Part shown: positions 9,071-16,789 of the stretch, in pieces | Layout of the letters: each line of letters starts with the position of its first letter | Position numbering within the stretch: position 1 is the stretch's first letter | Source of the DNA: Actinophytocola gossypii | GTDB taxonomy: Bacteria; Actinomycetota; Actinomycetes; Mycobacteriales; Pseudonocardiaceae | Assembly: GCF_025165815.1 (NCBI RefSeq) | Contig: NZ_JAFFZE010000024.1 | Location: 62,001 to 126,000, forward strand | DNA length: 64,000 bases | Reading direction: 5' to 3' | The notes under the pieces: generated by a model | Seen by the model: the letters and a program-made list of their open reading frames with translations, nothing else | Databases searched by the model: none | What the model was told of the DNA's origin: nothing | Position numbers and translations under genes: made by a program

Positions 9071-9254
9071 CGGCGACTGCGTCGAGGTGGCGTGGCGCAA
9101 GAGCAGCTACAGCTCGTCTCCCGACGGGAACTGCGTCGAGGTGGCGTTCGTTCCTGTCGGGGTGGCTGTACGCGACTCCAAGAACACCAGCGGCCCGACC
9201 CTCGCCTTCGAGAACGCCGCTTGGCGGGGGTTCCTGGCTACCGCGGGTAGGTGA
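9024..9254 (+). CDS. DUF397 protein with duplicated core motif
   Basis: A 76-residue partner of the upstream XRE regulator. Canonical DUF397 proteins carry one WRKSSxSxxxxxCVEVA motif followed by a VRDSK strand and a W-x-F-type end. Here the motif occurs twice in direct succession, residues 6-23 and 24-41, after which [16 protein letters not shown] and AAWRGFLA complete the normal domain. The ORF overlaps the XRE gene by 47 bases in a different frame. In known pairs the small protein is thought to modulate the regulator; the effect of the extra copy is unknown. Confidence 0.9.
   Translation: MLLSTWRKSSHSEAPDGDCVEVAWRKSSYSSSPDGNCVEVAFVPVGVAVRDSKNTSGPTLAFENAAWRGFLATAGR
9039..9146 (+). repeat. 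54-bp tandem duplication inside the DUF397 gene
   Basis: Positions 9039-9092 and 9093-9146 encode the same 18-residue motif with several substitutions, mostly in the middle (HSEAP versus YSSSP, GDC versus GNC). The first copy straddles the stop codon of the overlapping XRE gene at 9068-9070, so the duplication was constrained to keep that end intact. Confidence 0.85.
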
Positions 9255-9281
9255 CCCGTCGGTAGCGTGTGAGTAACGCAT

Positions 9282-9324
9282 AGCCCCGGATGGCCCCTGA
9301 CCTGCAGGTCATGTCGCCGGGGCT
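9282..9324 (+). terminator. Branched hairpin terminator after the DUF397 gene
   Basis: AGCCCCGG (9282-9289) pairs with CCGGGGCT (9317-9324) and encloses the perfect palindrome TGACCTGCAGGTCA (9298-9311). The outer stem is followed by TTTGAT. It isolates the XRE/DUF397 pair from the infA operon. Confidence 0.6.
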
Positions 9325-9352
9325 TTGATCTGCCCCGATCGGGTGGGGCGGG

Positions 9353-9381
9353 TTCAGGGCTGTCAAGGGGGCGCGTACACT
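9353..9381 (+). promoter_or_regulatory. Putative infA operon promoter
   Basis: TTCAGG (9353-9358) and TACACT (9376-9381) are separated by exactly 17 bases and resemble a sigma-70-type -35/-10 pair. They lie about 100 bases before the infA ATG, so this transcript would have a leader, unlike many genes in the window. Confidence 0.5.
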
Positions 9382-9484
9382 GGTTCGGTGGCGCATTCGT
9401 ATTGCGCCGTTTCCGTCATGCGTATCGCCCGTGGGGGACATGCAGGGCGGTATGCGTATGACCAGCAAGCGAAACGCGGAGGAC

Positions 9485-9706
9485 ATGGGCAAGAAGGACG
9501 GGGCCATCGAGGTCGAAGGCCGTGTGGTGGAGCCGCTCCCCAACGCGATGTTCCGTGTCGAGTTGGAGAACGGACACAAGGTCCTCGCACACATCAGCGG
9601 CAAGATGCGGCAGCACTACATCCGCATCCTGCCGGAGGACCGAGTGGTCGTGGAGCTGTCGCCCTACGACCTGTCCCGCGGCCGAATCGTCTACCGCTAC
9701 AAGTAG
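9485..9706 (+). CDS. infA: Translation initiation factor IF-1
   Basis: IF-1 is a one-domain S1-like OB-fold protein that binds the ribosomal A site during initiation. The ATG at 9485 follows GGAGG and gives 73 residues ([20 protein letters not shown]...), the exact family length. A longer in-frame start at 9431 adds 18 unconserved residues and is rejected. rpmJ begins 19 bases after its stop. The gene heads the infA-rpmJ-rpsM-rpsK-rpsD-rpoA-rplQ run. Confidence 0.97.
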   Translation: MGKKDGAIEVEGRVVEPLPNAMFRVELENGHKVLAHISGKMRQHYIRILPEDRVVVELSPYDLSRGRIVYRYK

Positions 9707-9725
9707 GGCCAGGAGAAACAGGGAC

Positions 9726-9839
9726 GTGAAGGTCCAGCCGAGCGTCAAGAAGATCTGCGACAAGTGCAAGGTGATCCGCCGTCACGGCCGGGTCATGGTG
9801 ATCTGCGAGAACCTGCGCCACAAGCAGCGCCAGGGCTGA
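9726..9839 (+). CDS. rpmJ: 50S ribosomal protein L36, zinc-binding form
   Basis: A 37-residue L36 beginning [18 protein letters not shown]11, C14, C27 and H32 make the zinc site of the C+ form. It starts with GTG after an AGGAGAAACAGGGAC stretch. As with S14 in this window, the zinc-containing version is the operon copy, so zinc-free paralogues may exist elsewhere. It is followed by a 162-base gap before rpsM. Confidence 0.97.
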   Translation: MKVQPSVKKICDKCKVIRRHGRVMVICENLRHKQRQG

Positions 9840-10001
9840 TCACCAAACCGTCGCGGGCCAGCTAGGACGCACCACAACAACAGATGCCCTTCCCAGACCT
9901 GCCGAGCCACACGGGCTCGGTTCACCCCCGGACCAGGCCGGGGCCCGGGTGACACCGGGGCGGCTGGGGAGCAGACCTGGAAGTGACCAGAACGAGGAGA
10001 T

Positions 10002-10382
10002 ATGGCACGCGTTTCTGGCGTCGACCTCCCCCGCGAGAAGCGGATGGAGATCGCGCTGACCTACATCTACGGCATCGGCCGTACGCGCTCCAAGGAGCTG
10101 CTCGCCGCCACCGGGATCAGCCCGGACCTGCGGGCGAAGGACCTGTCCGACGAGGACGTCACCAGGCTCCGCGACTACATCGAGGGCAACTACCGCGTCG
10201 AGGGTGACCTGCGCCGCGAGGTGAACGCCGACATCCGTCGCAAGATCGAGATCGGCTGCTACGAGGGCCTCCGCTGGCGTCGTGGCCTGCCAGTGCGCGG
10301 TCAGCGGACCAAGACCAACGCCCGCACCCGCAAGGGCCCCAAGAAGACCGTCGCCGGCAAGAAGAAGGCTGGGAAGAAGTGA
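10002..10382 (+). CDS. rpsM: 30S ribosomal protein S13
   Basis: S13 sits in the head of the small subunit and contacts the P-site tRNA and L5. The 126-residue product starts [14 protein letters not shown] and has the helix-hairpin-helix signature [14 protein letters not shown] and the [20 protein letters not shown] motif, with a lysine-rich tail. ATG 10002 follows GAGGAGA. Its TGA overlaps a GTG that opens a 59-codon frame filling the gap to rpsK. Confidence 0.97.
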   Translation: MARVSGVDLPREKRMEIALTYIYGIGRTRSKELLAATGISPDLRAKDLSDEDVTRLRDYIEGNYRVEGDLRREVNADIRRKIEIGCYEGLRWRRGLPVRGQRTKTNARTRKGPKKTVAGKKKAGKK

Positions 10383-10558
10383 GCTCGGTCGTCTCGGTCG
10401 TCGCCCAGCGGCGACGCAACCGCCAGTTCGTGGCGCTGCAGGTCGCACCCCGCAGCGCGCGGCCGCAGGCTCTCCGCGACCTCTACCGCGACGCGGGCAC
10501 GATCCGCCGCACGGACAGCCGCGCCGAAGAGGCCACCAGCACCCCGACTTCTCGCTAA
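10379..10558 (+). CDS. Predicted small protein gene (59 aa) between rpsM and rpsK
   Basis: GTG 10379 overlaps the rpsM stop as GTGA, and the frame stays open to TAA at 10556-10558, 18 bases before the rpsK ATG. By hand count, 53 of 59 codons end in G or C (about 90%), against about 73% at position 1 and 61% at position 2. That is the order expected of real coding sequence in high-GC actinobacteria. The product ([20 protein letters not shown]...) has a hydrophobic start, a basic middle and a polar Thr/Ser-rich end. I recognise no family. It could be a new ribosome-associated small protein or a decaying remnant; expression is unproven. Confidence 0.5.
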   Translation: MSSVVSVVAQRRRNRQFVALQVAPRSARPQALRDLYRDAGTIRRTDSRAEEATSTPTSR

Positions 10559-10576
10559 CAGGAGCACCTCGAAGCA

Positions 10577-10984
10577 ATGCCACCCAAGTCCCGCCAGGGC
10601 GCCGGAGTCAAGAAGGTCCGGCGCAAGGAAAAGAAGAACGTCTCTCACGGCCACGCGCACATCAAGAGCACGTTCAACAACACCATCGTCTCGATCACCG
10701 ACCCGACCGGGAACGTGATCAGCTGGGCGTCCTCCGGCCACGTCGGCTTCAAGGGCTCCCGCAAGTCGACGCCGTTCGCCGCGCAGATGGCCGCCGAGAA
10801 CGCCGCCCGCAAGGCGGCCGAGCACGGCATGCGCAAGGTCGACGTGTTCGTCAAGGGCCCCGGCTCCGGCCGGGAGACCGCGATCCGGTCGCTGCAGGCC
10901 GCCGGGCTCGAGGTCGGCACCATCCAGGACGTCACCCCGCAGCCGCACAACGGCTGCCGGCCGCCGAAGCGGCGTCGGGTCTAG
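10577..10984 (+). CDS. rpsK: 30S ribosomal protein S11
   Basis: S11 is a platform protein of the 30S subunit near the mRNA exit. The 135-residue product has the signatures [20 protein letters not shown] and the C-terminal [21 protein letters not shown] 10577 follows GGAGCACC. It lies between the unusual 59-codon frame and rpsD. Confidence 0.97.
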   Translation: MPPKSRQGAGVKKVRRKEKKNVSHGHAHIKSTFNNTIVSITDPTGNVISWASSGHVGFKGSRKSTPFAAQMAAENAARKAAEHGMRKVDVFVKGPGSGRETAIRSLQAAGLEVGTIQDVTPQPHNGCRPPKRRRV

Positions 10985-11007
10985 GGGCAGGGGAGGAGTA
11001 GAAACCA

Positions 11008-11613
11008 ATGGCTCGTTACACCGGCCCCGCGACCCGCAAGTCGCGTCGCCTCAAGGTTGACCTCGTCGGCGGCGACCGCGCCTTCGAGCGCCGCCCCTAC
11101 CCGCCCGGCCAGCACGGCCGGGGCCGGATCAAGGAGAGCGAGTACCTGCTCCAGCTGCAGGAGAAGCAGAAGGCCCGCTACACCTACGGCGTGCTGGAGA
11201 AGCAGTTCCGCCGTTACTACGAGCAGGCCGCGCGCACCAAGGGCAAGACCGGCGAGGCGCTGCTGCAGCTGCTCGAGTCCCGGCTCGACAACGTGGTGTA
11301 CCGCGCGGGCCTGGCCCGCACCCGCCGGCAGGCCCGGCAGCTGGTCAGCCACGGCCACTTCCTGGTGAACGGCAAGAAGGTCAACGTGCCGAGCTACCAG
11401 GTGTCGAAGTTCGACATCATCGACGTGAAGCCGAAGTCGGTGAACACGCTGCCGTTCGTCGTCGCGAAGGAGTCCTTCGGCGACCGTCCGATCCCGGGCT
11501 GGCTGCAGGTGGTGCAGAGCAACCTGCGGGTACTCGTGCACCAGCTGCCCGAGCGCGCGCAGATCGACGTGCCCGTGCAGGAACAGCTGATCGTCGAGTT
11601 CTACTCGAAGTGA
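11008..11613 (+). CDS. rpsD: 30S ribosomal protein S4
   Basis: S4 nucleates 30S assembly and helps control decoding accuracy. The 201-residue product lacks the N-terminal zinc cysteines, as is usual for actinobacterial S4. It carries the S4 RNA-binding domain (LESRLDNVVYRAGLARTRRQ, HGHFLVNGKKVNVPS). It is placed before rpoA, in alpha operon order, with GGGGAGGAG upstream of its ATG. A hairpin follows the gene. Confidence 0.97.
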   Translation: MARYTGPATRKSRRLKVDLVGGDRAFERRPYPPGQHGRGRIKESEYLLQLQEKQKARYTYGVLEKQFRRYYEQAARTKGKTGEALLQLLESRLDNVVYRAGLARTRRQARQLVSHGHFLVNGKKVNVPSYQVSKFDIIDVKPKSVNTLPFVVAKESFGDRPIPGWLQVVQSNLRVLVHQLPERAQIDVPVQEQLIVEFYSK

Positions 11614-11618
11614 TCCAC

Positions 11619-11648
11619 CCGGGAGGGCGGCTCCGGCCGCCTTCCCGG
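11619..11648 (+). terminator. Hairpin between rpsD and rpoA
   Basis: Bases 11619-11631 pair with 11636-11648 around a four-base loop (13 pairs including one G-T). With no T-run, it may be an attenuator, a processing site or a weak terminator, letting rpoA and rplQ be expressed at a different level from the upstream ribosomal genes. Confidence 0.5.
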
Positions 11649-11702
11649 TCACATCGGTGGGCGTCAAATAGCGGTCGCCCCTGAGGTAAAGGAAACAGGA
11701 AA

Positions 11703-12761
11703 GTGCTGATTTCTCAGCGGCCCTCGCTCAGCGAGGAGCCGGTCAACGAGACACGCTCCCGGTTCACCATCGAACCGCTGGAGCCGGGCTTCGGCTACAC
11801 GCTCGGCAACTCGCTGCGGCGCACGTTGCTGTCCTCGATCCCCGGCGCGTCGGTGACCAGCATCCGCATCGACGGCGTGCTGCACGAGTTCACCACCGTG
11901 CCGGGCGTGAAGGAAGACGTCACCGACATCATCCTCAACCTCAAGGAGCTCGTGGTCTCCTCCGAGGAGGACGAGCCGGTGACCATGTACCTGCGCAAGC
12001 AGGGCCCGGGCGAGGTCACCGCCGGCGACATCGTGCCGCCGGCCGGGGTCACCGTGCACAACCCGGACCTGCACATCGCTTCGCTGAACGGCAAGGGCAA
12101 GCTCGAGATCGAGCTGGTCGTCGAGCGCGGCCGCGGCTACGTGCCGGCCGTGCAGAACAAGCAGGCCGGCGCCGAGATCGGCCGGATCCCGGTCGACTCG
12201 ATCTACTCGCCGGTGCTGCGGGTCACCTACAAGGTCGAGGCCACCCGTGTCGAGCAGCGCACGGACTTCGACCGGCTGATCCTCGACGTCGAGACCAAGC
12301 CGTCGATCACCCCGCGGGACGCGGTCGCGTCGGCCGGCAAGACGCTGGTCGAGCTGTTCGGCCTGGCCCGCGAGCTGAACGTGGACGCCGAGGGGATCGA
12401 GATCGGTCCGTCGCCGCAGGAGGCGGACACCATCGCCGCCTACGCGATGCCGATCGAGGACCTCGACCTCACCGTGCGTTCGTACAACTGCCTCAAGCGC
12501 GAGGGCATCCACACCGTGGGTGAGCTGGTGTCGCGCAGCGAGGCCGATCTGCTGGACATCCGCAACTTCGGTGCGAAGTCGATCGACGAGGTCAAGATGA
12601 AGCTCGTCGGCCTCGGCCTCGCGCTCAAGGACAGCCCGCCCGGGTTCGACCCGACCACGGCCGCCTCGGACTACTCGAGCGAGGCCTGGTCGGACTCGGT
12701 CGGCGGTAGCGATGCCAGCCACGACGATGGCCAGGACTACGCGGAGACGGAGCAGCTGTAA
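11703..12761 (+). CDS. rpoA: RNA polymerase alpha subunit
   Basis: The alpha dimer scaffolds RNA polymerase assembly and its C-terminal domain contacts UP elements and activators. The 352-residue product has the N-terminal dimerisation domain (about residues 1-225, with [18 protein letters not shown]), a linker, and the C-terminal helix-hairpin-helix domain around [20 protein letters not shown]. An acidic Ser/Asp/Glu tail of roughly 35 residues follows, a common actinobacterial extension. It starts with GTG 11703 preceded by AGGAAACAGG. Its TAA overlaps the rplQ ATG. Confidence 0.98.
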   Translation: MLISQRPSLSEEPVNETRSRFTIEPLEPGFGYTLGNSLRRTLLSSIPGASVTSIRIDGVLHEFTTVPGVKEDVTDIILNLKELVVSSEEDEPVTMYLRKQGPGEVTAGDIVPPAGVTVHNPDLHIASLNGKGKLEIELVVERGRGYVPAVQNKQAGAEIGRIPVDSIYSPVLRVTYKVEATRVEQRTDFDRLILDVETKPSITPRDAVASAGKTLVELFGLARELNVDAEGIEIGPSPQEADTIAAYAMPIEDLDLTVRSYNCLKREGIHTVGELVSRSEADLLDIRNFGAKSIDEVKMKLVGLGLALKDSPPGFDPTTAASDYSSEAWSDSVGGSDASHDDGQDYAETEQL

Positions 12762-13507
12762 TGCCCACGCCAACCAAGGGCGCCCGCCTGGGCGGCTCCC
12801 CGGCCCACGAGCGGCTGATGCTGGCGAACCTCGCCACGTCGCTGTTCCAGCACGGCCGGATCACCACCACCCAGGCCAAGGCCAAGAAGCTGCGGCCGTA
12901 CGCCGAGCGCCTGATCACCAAGGCGAAGGTGGGTGACCTCCACAACCGCCGGATGATCATGAAGGTGATCCGGGACAAGGAGGTCGTGCACCGCCTCTGC
13001 ACCGAGATCGGGCCGTTCTTCGCCGACCGCAACGGTGGCTACACGCGGATCATGAAGACGCTGCCCCGCAAGGGCGACAACGCGCCGATGGCCGTCATCG
13101 AGCTCGTGCAGGAGAAGACGGTCACCGCCGAGGCCGAGGCCGCGCGCAAGACCCGCTTCGCCGCCGACGAGAAGAAGGCCTCCGAGGAGACGGCCACCGA
13201 GGTGCCCGCGGCGGAGACCGCGGTCGCCGAGGAGGCCACCTCCGAGGCGGTCGAGGTCGAGGAGAGCGAGTCCGACGACGAGCACCCCTACGGCGCCGGC
13301 AGCCATGTCGCGCTGGAGGACGGCTCCGAGCCGGAGGGCTTCCCGATCAAGGGCAACGCCGACTCGATGAAGTACCACGTGCCGGGCGGCTCGCACTACG
13401 ACCGCACCGTCGCCGAGGTCTGGTTCAGGACCGAGGAGGACGCGGAGAAGGCCGGCTTCACCAAGCCGGAGGGCGACCAGGACGCCGAGCAGGACACCGA
13501 GTCCTGA
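12761..13507 (+). CDS. rplQ: 50S ribosomal protein L17 with long acidic and sunset-like extension
   Basis: The first 117 or so residues are a standard L17 ([19 protein letters not shown]; residues near 85-100 [12 protein letters not shown]). L17 alone is about 120 residues, but this product has 248. Residues about 125-185 are an acidic Ala/Glu-rich linker. Residues about 191-235 ([32 protein letters not shown]) resemble the small sunset-type domain found in some actinobacterial proteins. Such extended L17s occur in related genera; what the extra domain binds is not known to me. ATG 12761 shares an A with the rpoA stop. Confidence 0.96.
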   Translation: MPTPTKGARLGGSPAHERLMLANLATSLFQHGRITTTQAKAKKLRPYAERLITKAKVGDLHNRRMIMKVIRDKEVVHRLCTEIGPFFADRNGGYTRIMKTLPRKGDNAPMAVIELVQEKTVTAEAEAARKTRFAADEKKASEETATEVPAAETAVAEEATSEAVEVEESESDDEHPYGAGSHVALEDGSEPEGFPIKGNADSMKYHVPGGSHYDRTVAEVWFRTEEDAEKAGFTKPEGDQDAEQDTES

Positions 13508-14343
13508 CCGCGAATCCATCGAGCGAGCCCGCCACTCCTTCCCGGGGTGGCGGGCTCGCCCGCTTCCGCCTGGACATCGCCTACGACGGCACGGAGTTCT
13601 CCGGCTGGGCCCGGCAGCCCGACCGCCGCACGGTGTGCGGAATCCTGGAGGACACCATGTCGATGGTGCTGCGCCAGGACGTCCGCCTGACGGTCGCCGG
13701 CCGCACCGACGCCGGCGTGCACGCTCTCGGCCAGGTGGCGCACTGCGACCTGCACGATCCGGGCGCGTTCCGGGACCGGCTGACCCGCGCCCTGCCGGCC
13801 GACGTCCGGGTCACCGCGGTCACGCCGGCGCACCCGGCGTTCGACGCCCGGTTCTCGGCACTGCGCCGGCACTACGTCTACCGCATCCGCGACGAGCCGT
13901 GGGCCGCGAACCCGCTGCGCCGCACCGACACGGTCACCTGGCCCCGCCGGCTGGACCTGGACGCCATGAACGAGGCCGCGGCCGGCCTGATGGGCGAGCA
14001 CGACTTCGTGGCGTTCTGCAAGCGCCGCGAGGGCGCCACCACGATCCGCGAGCTACAGCGCCTGACCTGGACCCGCGACGCCGACGGCGTACTGGTCGCG
14101 GCGGTGTCGGCCGACGCGTTCTGCCACTCGATGGTCCGCAGCCTGGTCGGCGCCATGACCGCCGTGGGGGAGGGCCGCCGGCCGGCCGACTGGCCCGCGT
14201 CCCTGCTCACGGCCACCGAGCGGGCGAACGCGGTCACCGTGGCCCCCGCGCACGGCCTGACCCTGGTCGCCGTCGACTACCCGCCGGACGACGAGCTGGC
14301 GGCCAGGGCCGAGCGAACCAGGAACGTCCGCACTCACTCCTGA
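13504..14343 (+). CDS. truA: tRNA pseudouridine(38-40) synthase, probable CTG start
   Basis: TruA converts U38-U40 in tRNA anticodon arms to pseudouridine. The catalytic motif [13 protein letters not shown] is near residue 65, and DFVAFCKR and SMVRSLVG are also typical. The conserved N-terminal block [17 protein letters not shown] is encoded upstream of the first ATG/GTG codon in frame (GTG 13633), so the real start must be earlier, yet no ATG, GTG or TTG is available back into rplQ. CTG 13504, overlapping the rplQ stop as CTGA, would give 279 residues with an N-terminal extension like that of mycobacterial TruA. A terminator-like hairpin lies within this 5' region. Confidence 0.85.
   Translation: MTANPSSEPATPSRGGGLARFRLDIAYDGTEFSGWARQPDRRTVCGILEDTMSMVLRQDVRLTVAGRTDAGVHALGQVAHCDLHDPGAFRDRLTRALPADVRVTAVTPAHPAFDARFSALRRHYVYRIRDEPWAANPLRRTDTVTWPRRLDLDAMNEAAAGLMGEHDFVAFCKRREGATTIRELQRLTWTRDADGVLVAAVSADAFCHSMVRSLVGAMTAVGEGRRPADWPASLLTATERANAVTVAPAHGLTLVAVDYPPDDELAARAERTRNVRTHS
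13523..13559 (+). terminator. Terminator-like hairpin between rplQ and the TruA core
   Basis: GCGAGCCCGCCAC (13523-13535) pairs perfectly with 13547-13559, with further pairing into the loop. It begins 16 bases after the rplQ stop, where an operon terminator would be expected, but it also lies in the open truA reading frame. It may reduce read-through into truA. Confidence 0.55.
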
Positions 14344-14837
14344 GTGCGCCGCACCCGCGCCACCAGCTCCCCGGCGTTCTCGGTGAGCCCGGTGATGGTC
14401 GCGTTCGCGCCACCGCGGACCTTGAGCACGCAGCTGACGTCACCCCCGGCCCACCGGGCCAGCGCGTTGTCCCGCCCCTGGTTGACGACGACGTCGTCGA
14501 GGTCCGTCCACCGGATCGTCCGGGACGTGCCCGTGCGGTCGTGCACCAGCCCGTGCTCGTGCAGCCGGAACACCTCGCCCCGGCTGCGCAGCGCCCACAC
14601 GCCGATGGCCACCCCCATCAGCAGCAGCCCGGCCCCGAACGCCAGCAGGACGATCGGCAGCAGCAGCGGATCACCGGTCGTGGCCACCTTCCCGGCACGC
14701 TCGTCGGTCGCCACCAGCAGCACGGTCGCCAGCGGGGTCAGCACCACGCCGGCGAGCAGCAGCACCACCGCACCCGTCATCCGGCGGCGGTAGTTGGTCG
14801 GGTAGGTGCCCACCAGCGCGCCAAGGTCGGTCACCAT
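14334..14837 (-). CDS. Two-TM membrane protein with a possible PH-like C-terminal domain
   Basis: The start ATG at 14837, after AGGAG, gives 167 residues ([20 protein letters not shown]...). Two hydrophobic segments follow each other: [20 protein letters not shown] and [20 protein letters not shown]. The C-terminal half ([29 protein letters not shown]) resembles PH-like domains of small actinobacterial membrane proteins in the DUF6585 style, but the assignment is tentative. It is convergent with truA; the two coding ends overlap by 10 bases. Confidence 0.75.
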   Translation of the reverse strand: MVTDLGALVGTYPTNYRRRMTGAVVLLLAGVVLTPLATVLLVATDERAGKVATTGDPLLLPIVLLAFGAGLLLMGVAIGVWALRSRGEVFRLHEHGLVHDRTGTSRTIRWTDLDDVVVNQGRDNALARWAGGDVSCVLKVRGGANATITGLTENAGELVARVRRTQE

Positions 14838-14923
14838 CGGCTCCTGTCGTCCGGCTGTGGCGACCAGTGTCCCGCGCCGGCCGCGCGGCCGGACCGGCAC
14901 GGCCGTTAGCTGTCAGGCGACAG

Positions 14924-14961
14924 CACCGAGCGGCGCGTCCGGGGGAACGCGCCGCTCGGTG
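14924..14961. terminator. Hairpin terminator downstream of the subtilase gene
   Basis: CACCGAGCGGCGCGT (14924-14938) pairs perfectly over 15 bases with 14947-14961. It lies 18 bases beyond the end of the minus-strand subtilase gene and upstream of the minus-strand membrane protein gene, so it should terminate the subtilase transcript. Confidence 0.7.
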
Positions 14962-14978
14962 TCTTCCCGGTCAGCCGG

Positions 14979-16541
14979 TCAGAGGTCGAGCGTCCAGCCG
15001 TTCACGCGGCCGGTGTCGTACCGGTACACGTCCCGGACGCTGAGCCGCCAGGTGCCGTTGGCCTGCTCCGAGCCGAGGTTGACCGTGTACGTCTCGTTGA
15101 TGTTGTTCGCGCCGTCCCACCCGCTGGAGTTCTTCAGCCGGTAGGTGGAGCCGTCCGGCGCGACCAGGTCGATCACGATGTCACCGCGGTAGGTGTGGGT
15201 GATGTCCACCGACACGCTCGCCGACGAGGACGCCGCGCCCTCGCAGCCGGAGATGGTGATCGGGCTGGTCACCGCCGGGCCGGCGTCCGGGATGGACACC
15301 CGGCTGGTGTTGGACACCGCGTCACAGCCGGTCGGGTCCGGGTCCGGGCCCGGGTCGGTGCCGCCGCCGGTGTAGAGCAGCAGGTTCGGCGAGCCGGAGC
15401 CCGGGTTCGAGATCGCGCCCGAGGTGGCGGAGCTGGTCAGCGCGTCGGCCACGGCCTGCGGCGACGCCGACGGGTTCGCCGACAGGTACAGCGCGGCCGC
15501 GCCCGCCACGTGCGGGCTGGCCATCGAGGTGCCGCTGATGGTGTTGCTGCCGCCGTTCAGCCAGGCCGAGGTGATGCCCTCGCCGGGCGCGAAGATGTCG
15601 GTGCACGTGCCGTAGTTGGAGAAGTACGACCGGGCGTCCGAGGAGTTCGACGCGTTCACCGTGAGCGCGTCGGGCACCCTGGCCGGCGAGTAGTTGCAGG
15701 CGTTGGCCGACGAGTTGCCGGACGCCACCGCGTAGGTCACGCCCGAGGCGATCGACGCCTCCGTGGCCGAGTCGATCGCGGTGTCGGCGCCGCCGCCGAG
15801 GCTCATGTTGGCCACGGCCGGGCCCTGCGCGTTGTCGGTCACCCAGTCGATGCCGGCGACGACCTGCGCGGTGGTGCCGGAGCCGGAGCAGTTCAGCACC
15901 CGCACGCCGACCAGCTCGACCTCCTTGGCCACGCCGTACGACGAGCCGCCGACGGTGCCGGCGACGTGCGTGCCGTGCCCGTGGCAGTCGTCGGCGGAGC
16001 CGCCGTCGATGGCGTCGTAGCCGGAGCTGGCCCGGCCGCCGAAGTCGGGGTGGTCGAAGTCGATGCCGGTGTCGATGACGTACGCGGTGACGTTGCTCGC
16101 GCCGGTCGCGTACGAGTAGTTGTCGTCCAGCGGCAGGTCGCGCTGGTCGATGCGGTCCAGGCCCCACGACGGCGGGTTCGGCTGGTCCGCGGAGATCGAC
16201 ACGGTCTGGTTCTGCTGCACGAAGTCGACGGCCGGGTCGGCGGCGAGCCGCTTGGCGGCCTGCTCGCTCATGGTGCCGGCGAACCCGCGCAGCGCGCTGC
16301 TGTAGCGGTGGGTGACCTTGGCGCCGTACTCGGCCGCGGTGCTGTCCACCTGGGCCTGGACGCCGTTCTTGAACACGACGACGTAGCTGTTGTCGATGGC
16401 GGTGGCCGAGTCGGTGCCGAGCACCGTCCCCTCGGCGGCGGACGCCGGCGCCGCGGTGAGCACCGCGAGACCGGTGGCCGCCGCCGTGGCGAGACCGATT
16501 CCGGCTAGCCGGCCGACCGACTTGCCCCGGAAGTGTCGCAT
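14979..16541 (-). CDS. Secreted subtilisin-like serine protease (S8) with P domain
   Basis: A 520-residue secreted protease. Residues 1 to about 35 are a Sec signal peptide ending ASA-AE. Residues about 50-118 are an inhibitor I9-type propeptide that would chaperone folding and be removed. The catalytic triad is visible: D157 in VIDTGID, H189 in GHGTHVAG and S339 in GTSMASPHVAG, giving a proteinase K/aqualysin-like enzyme. After a Gly/Pro/Asp linker, residues about 400-520 form a proprotein-convertase P domain (DITHTYRGDIVIDLVAPDGS). It lies beside type VII secretion genes, but it is not a mycosin because it lacks the C-terminal membrane anchor. The leader contains a strong hairpin and GAGGAG before the ATG. 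Confidence 0.96.
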   Translation of the reverse strand: MRHFRGKSVGRLAGIGLATAAATGLAVLTAAPASAAEGTVLGTDSATAIDNSYVVVFKNGVQAQVDSTAAEYGAKVTHRYSSALRGFAGTMSEQAAKRLAADPAVDFVQQNQTVSISADQPNPPSWGLDRIDQRDLPLDDNYSYATGASNVTAYVIDTGIDFDHPDFGGRASSGYDAIDGGSADDCHGHGTHVAGTVGGSSYGVAKEVELVGVRVLNCSGSGTTAQVVAGIDWVTDNAQGPAVANMSLGGGADTAIDSATEASIASGVTYAVASGNSSANACNYSPARVPDALTVNASNSSDARSYFSNYGTCTDIFAPGEGITSAWLNGGSNTISGTSMASPHVAGAAALYLSANPSASPQAVADALTSSATSGAISNPGSGSPNLLLYTGGGTDPGPDPDPTGCDAVSNTSRVSIPDAGPAVTSPITISGCEGAASSSASVSVDITHTYRGDIVIDLVAPDGSTYRLKNSSGWDGANNINETYTVNLGSEQANGTWRLSVRDVYRYDTGRVNGWTLDL

Positions 16542-16565
16542 TACTGGCTCTCCTCGTGTGCAGGG

Positions 16566-16627
16566 CGCATCGGCCCCAGCCCTCGATGGGGCCGATGCGG
16601 TGGGAGATGGATCGTTCGCGTGCGAAC
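16566..16627 (-). promoter_or_regulatory. Leader hairpin and palindromic operator-like site upstream of the subtilase gene
   Basis: CGCATCGGCCCCA (16566-16578) pairs perfectly over 13 bases with 16587-16599, forming a leader hairpin 24 bases before the start codon on the transcribed strand. A separate inverted repeat, GTTCGC-GT-GCGAAC, lies at 16614-16627 and could be a regulator-binding site. The region further upstream (16628-16720) is comparatively AT-rich and probably contains the promoter, though I cannot place -35/-10 elements with confidence. Confidence 0.45.
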
Positions 16628-16789
16628 AAACTCCACACTTGCCGCCGGGCGACGGTTACACAAGAGAGTCGAACGTGTTCAGCGGGCGACTTATGAACAT
16701 TTTGGACGGTCGCTGGGAACGGGATCAGCCGTCAGGCGCAGCAAGTGCCGCCGTTTGCCGCGTCCCGTCCGCTTTCCGGACACCGTTGA

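Noticed and set aside
14979-16541. Mycosin (MycP) of the type VII secretion system
   Set aside because: The protein has a P domain and no C-terminal membrane anchor, and is a secreted subtilase with its own Sec signal and propeptide.
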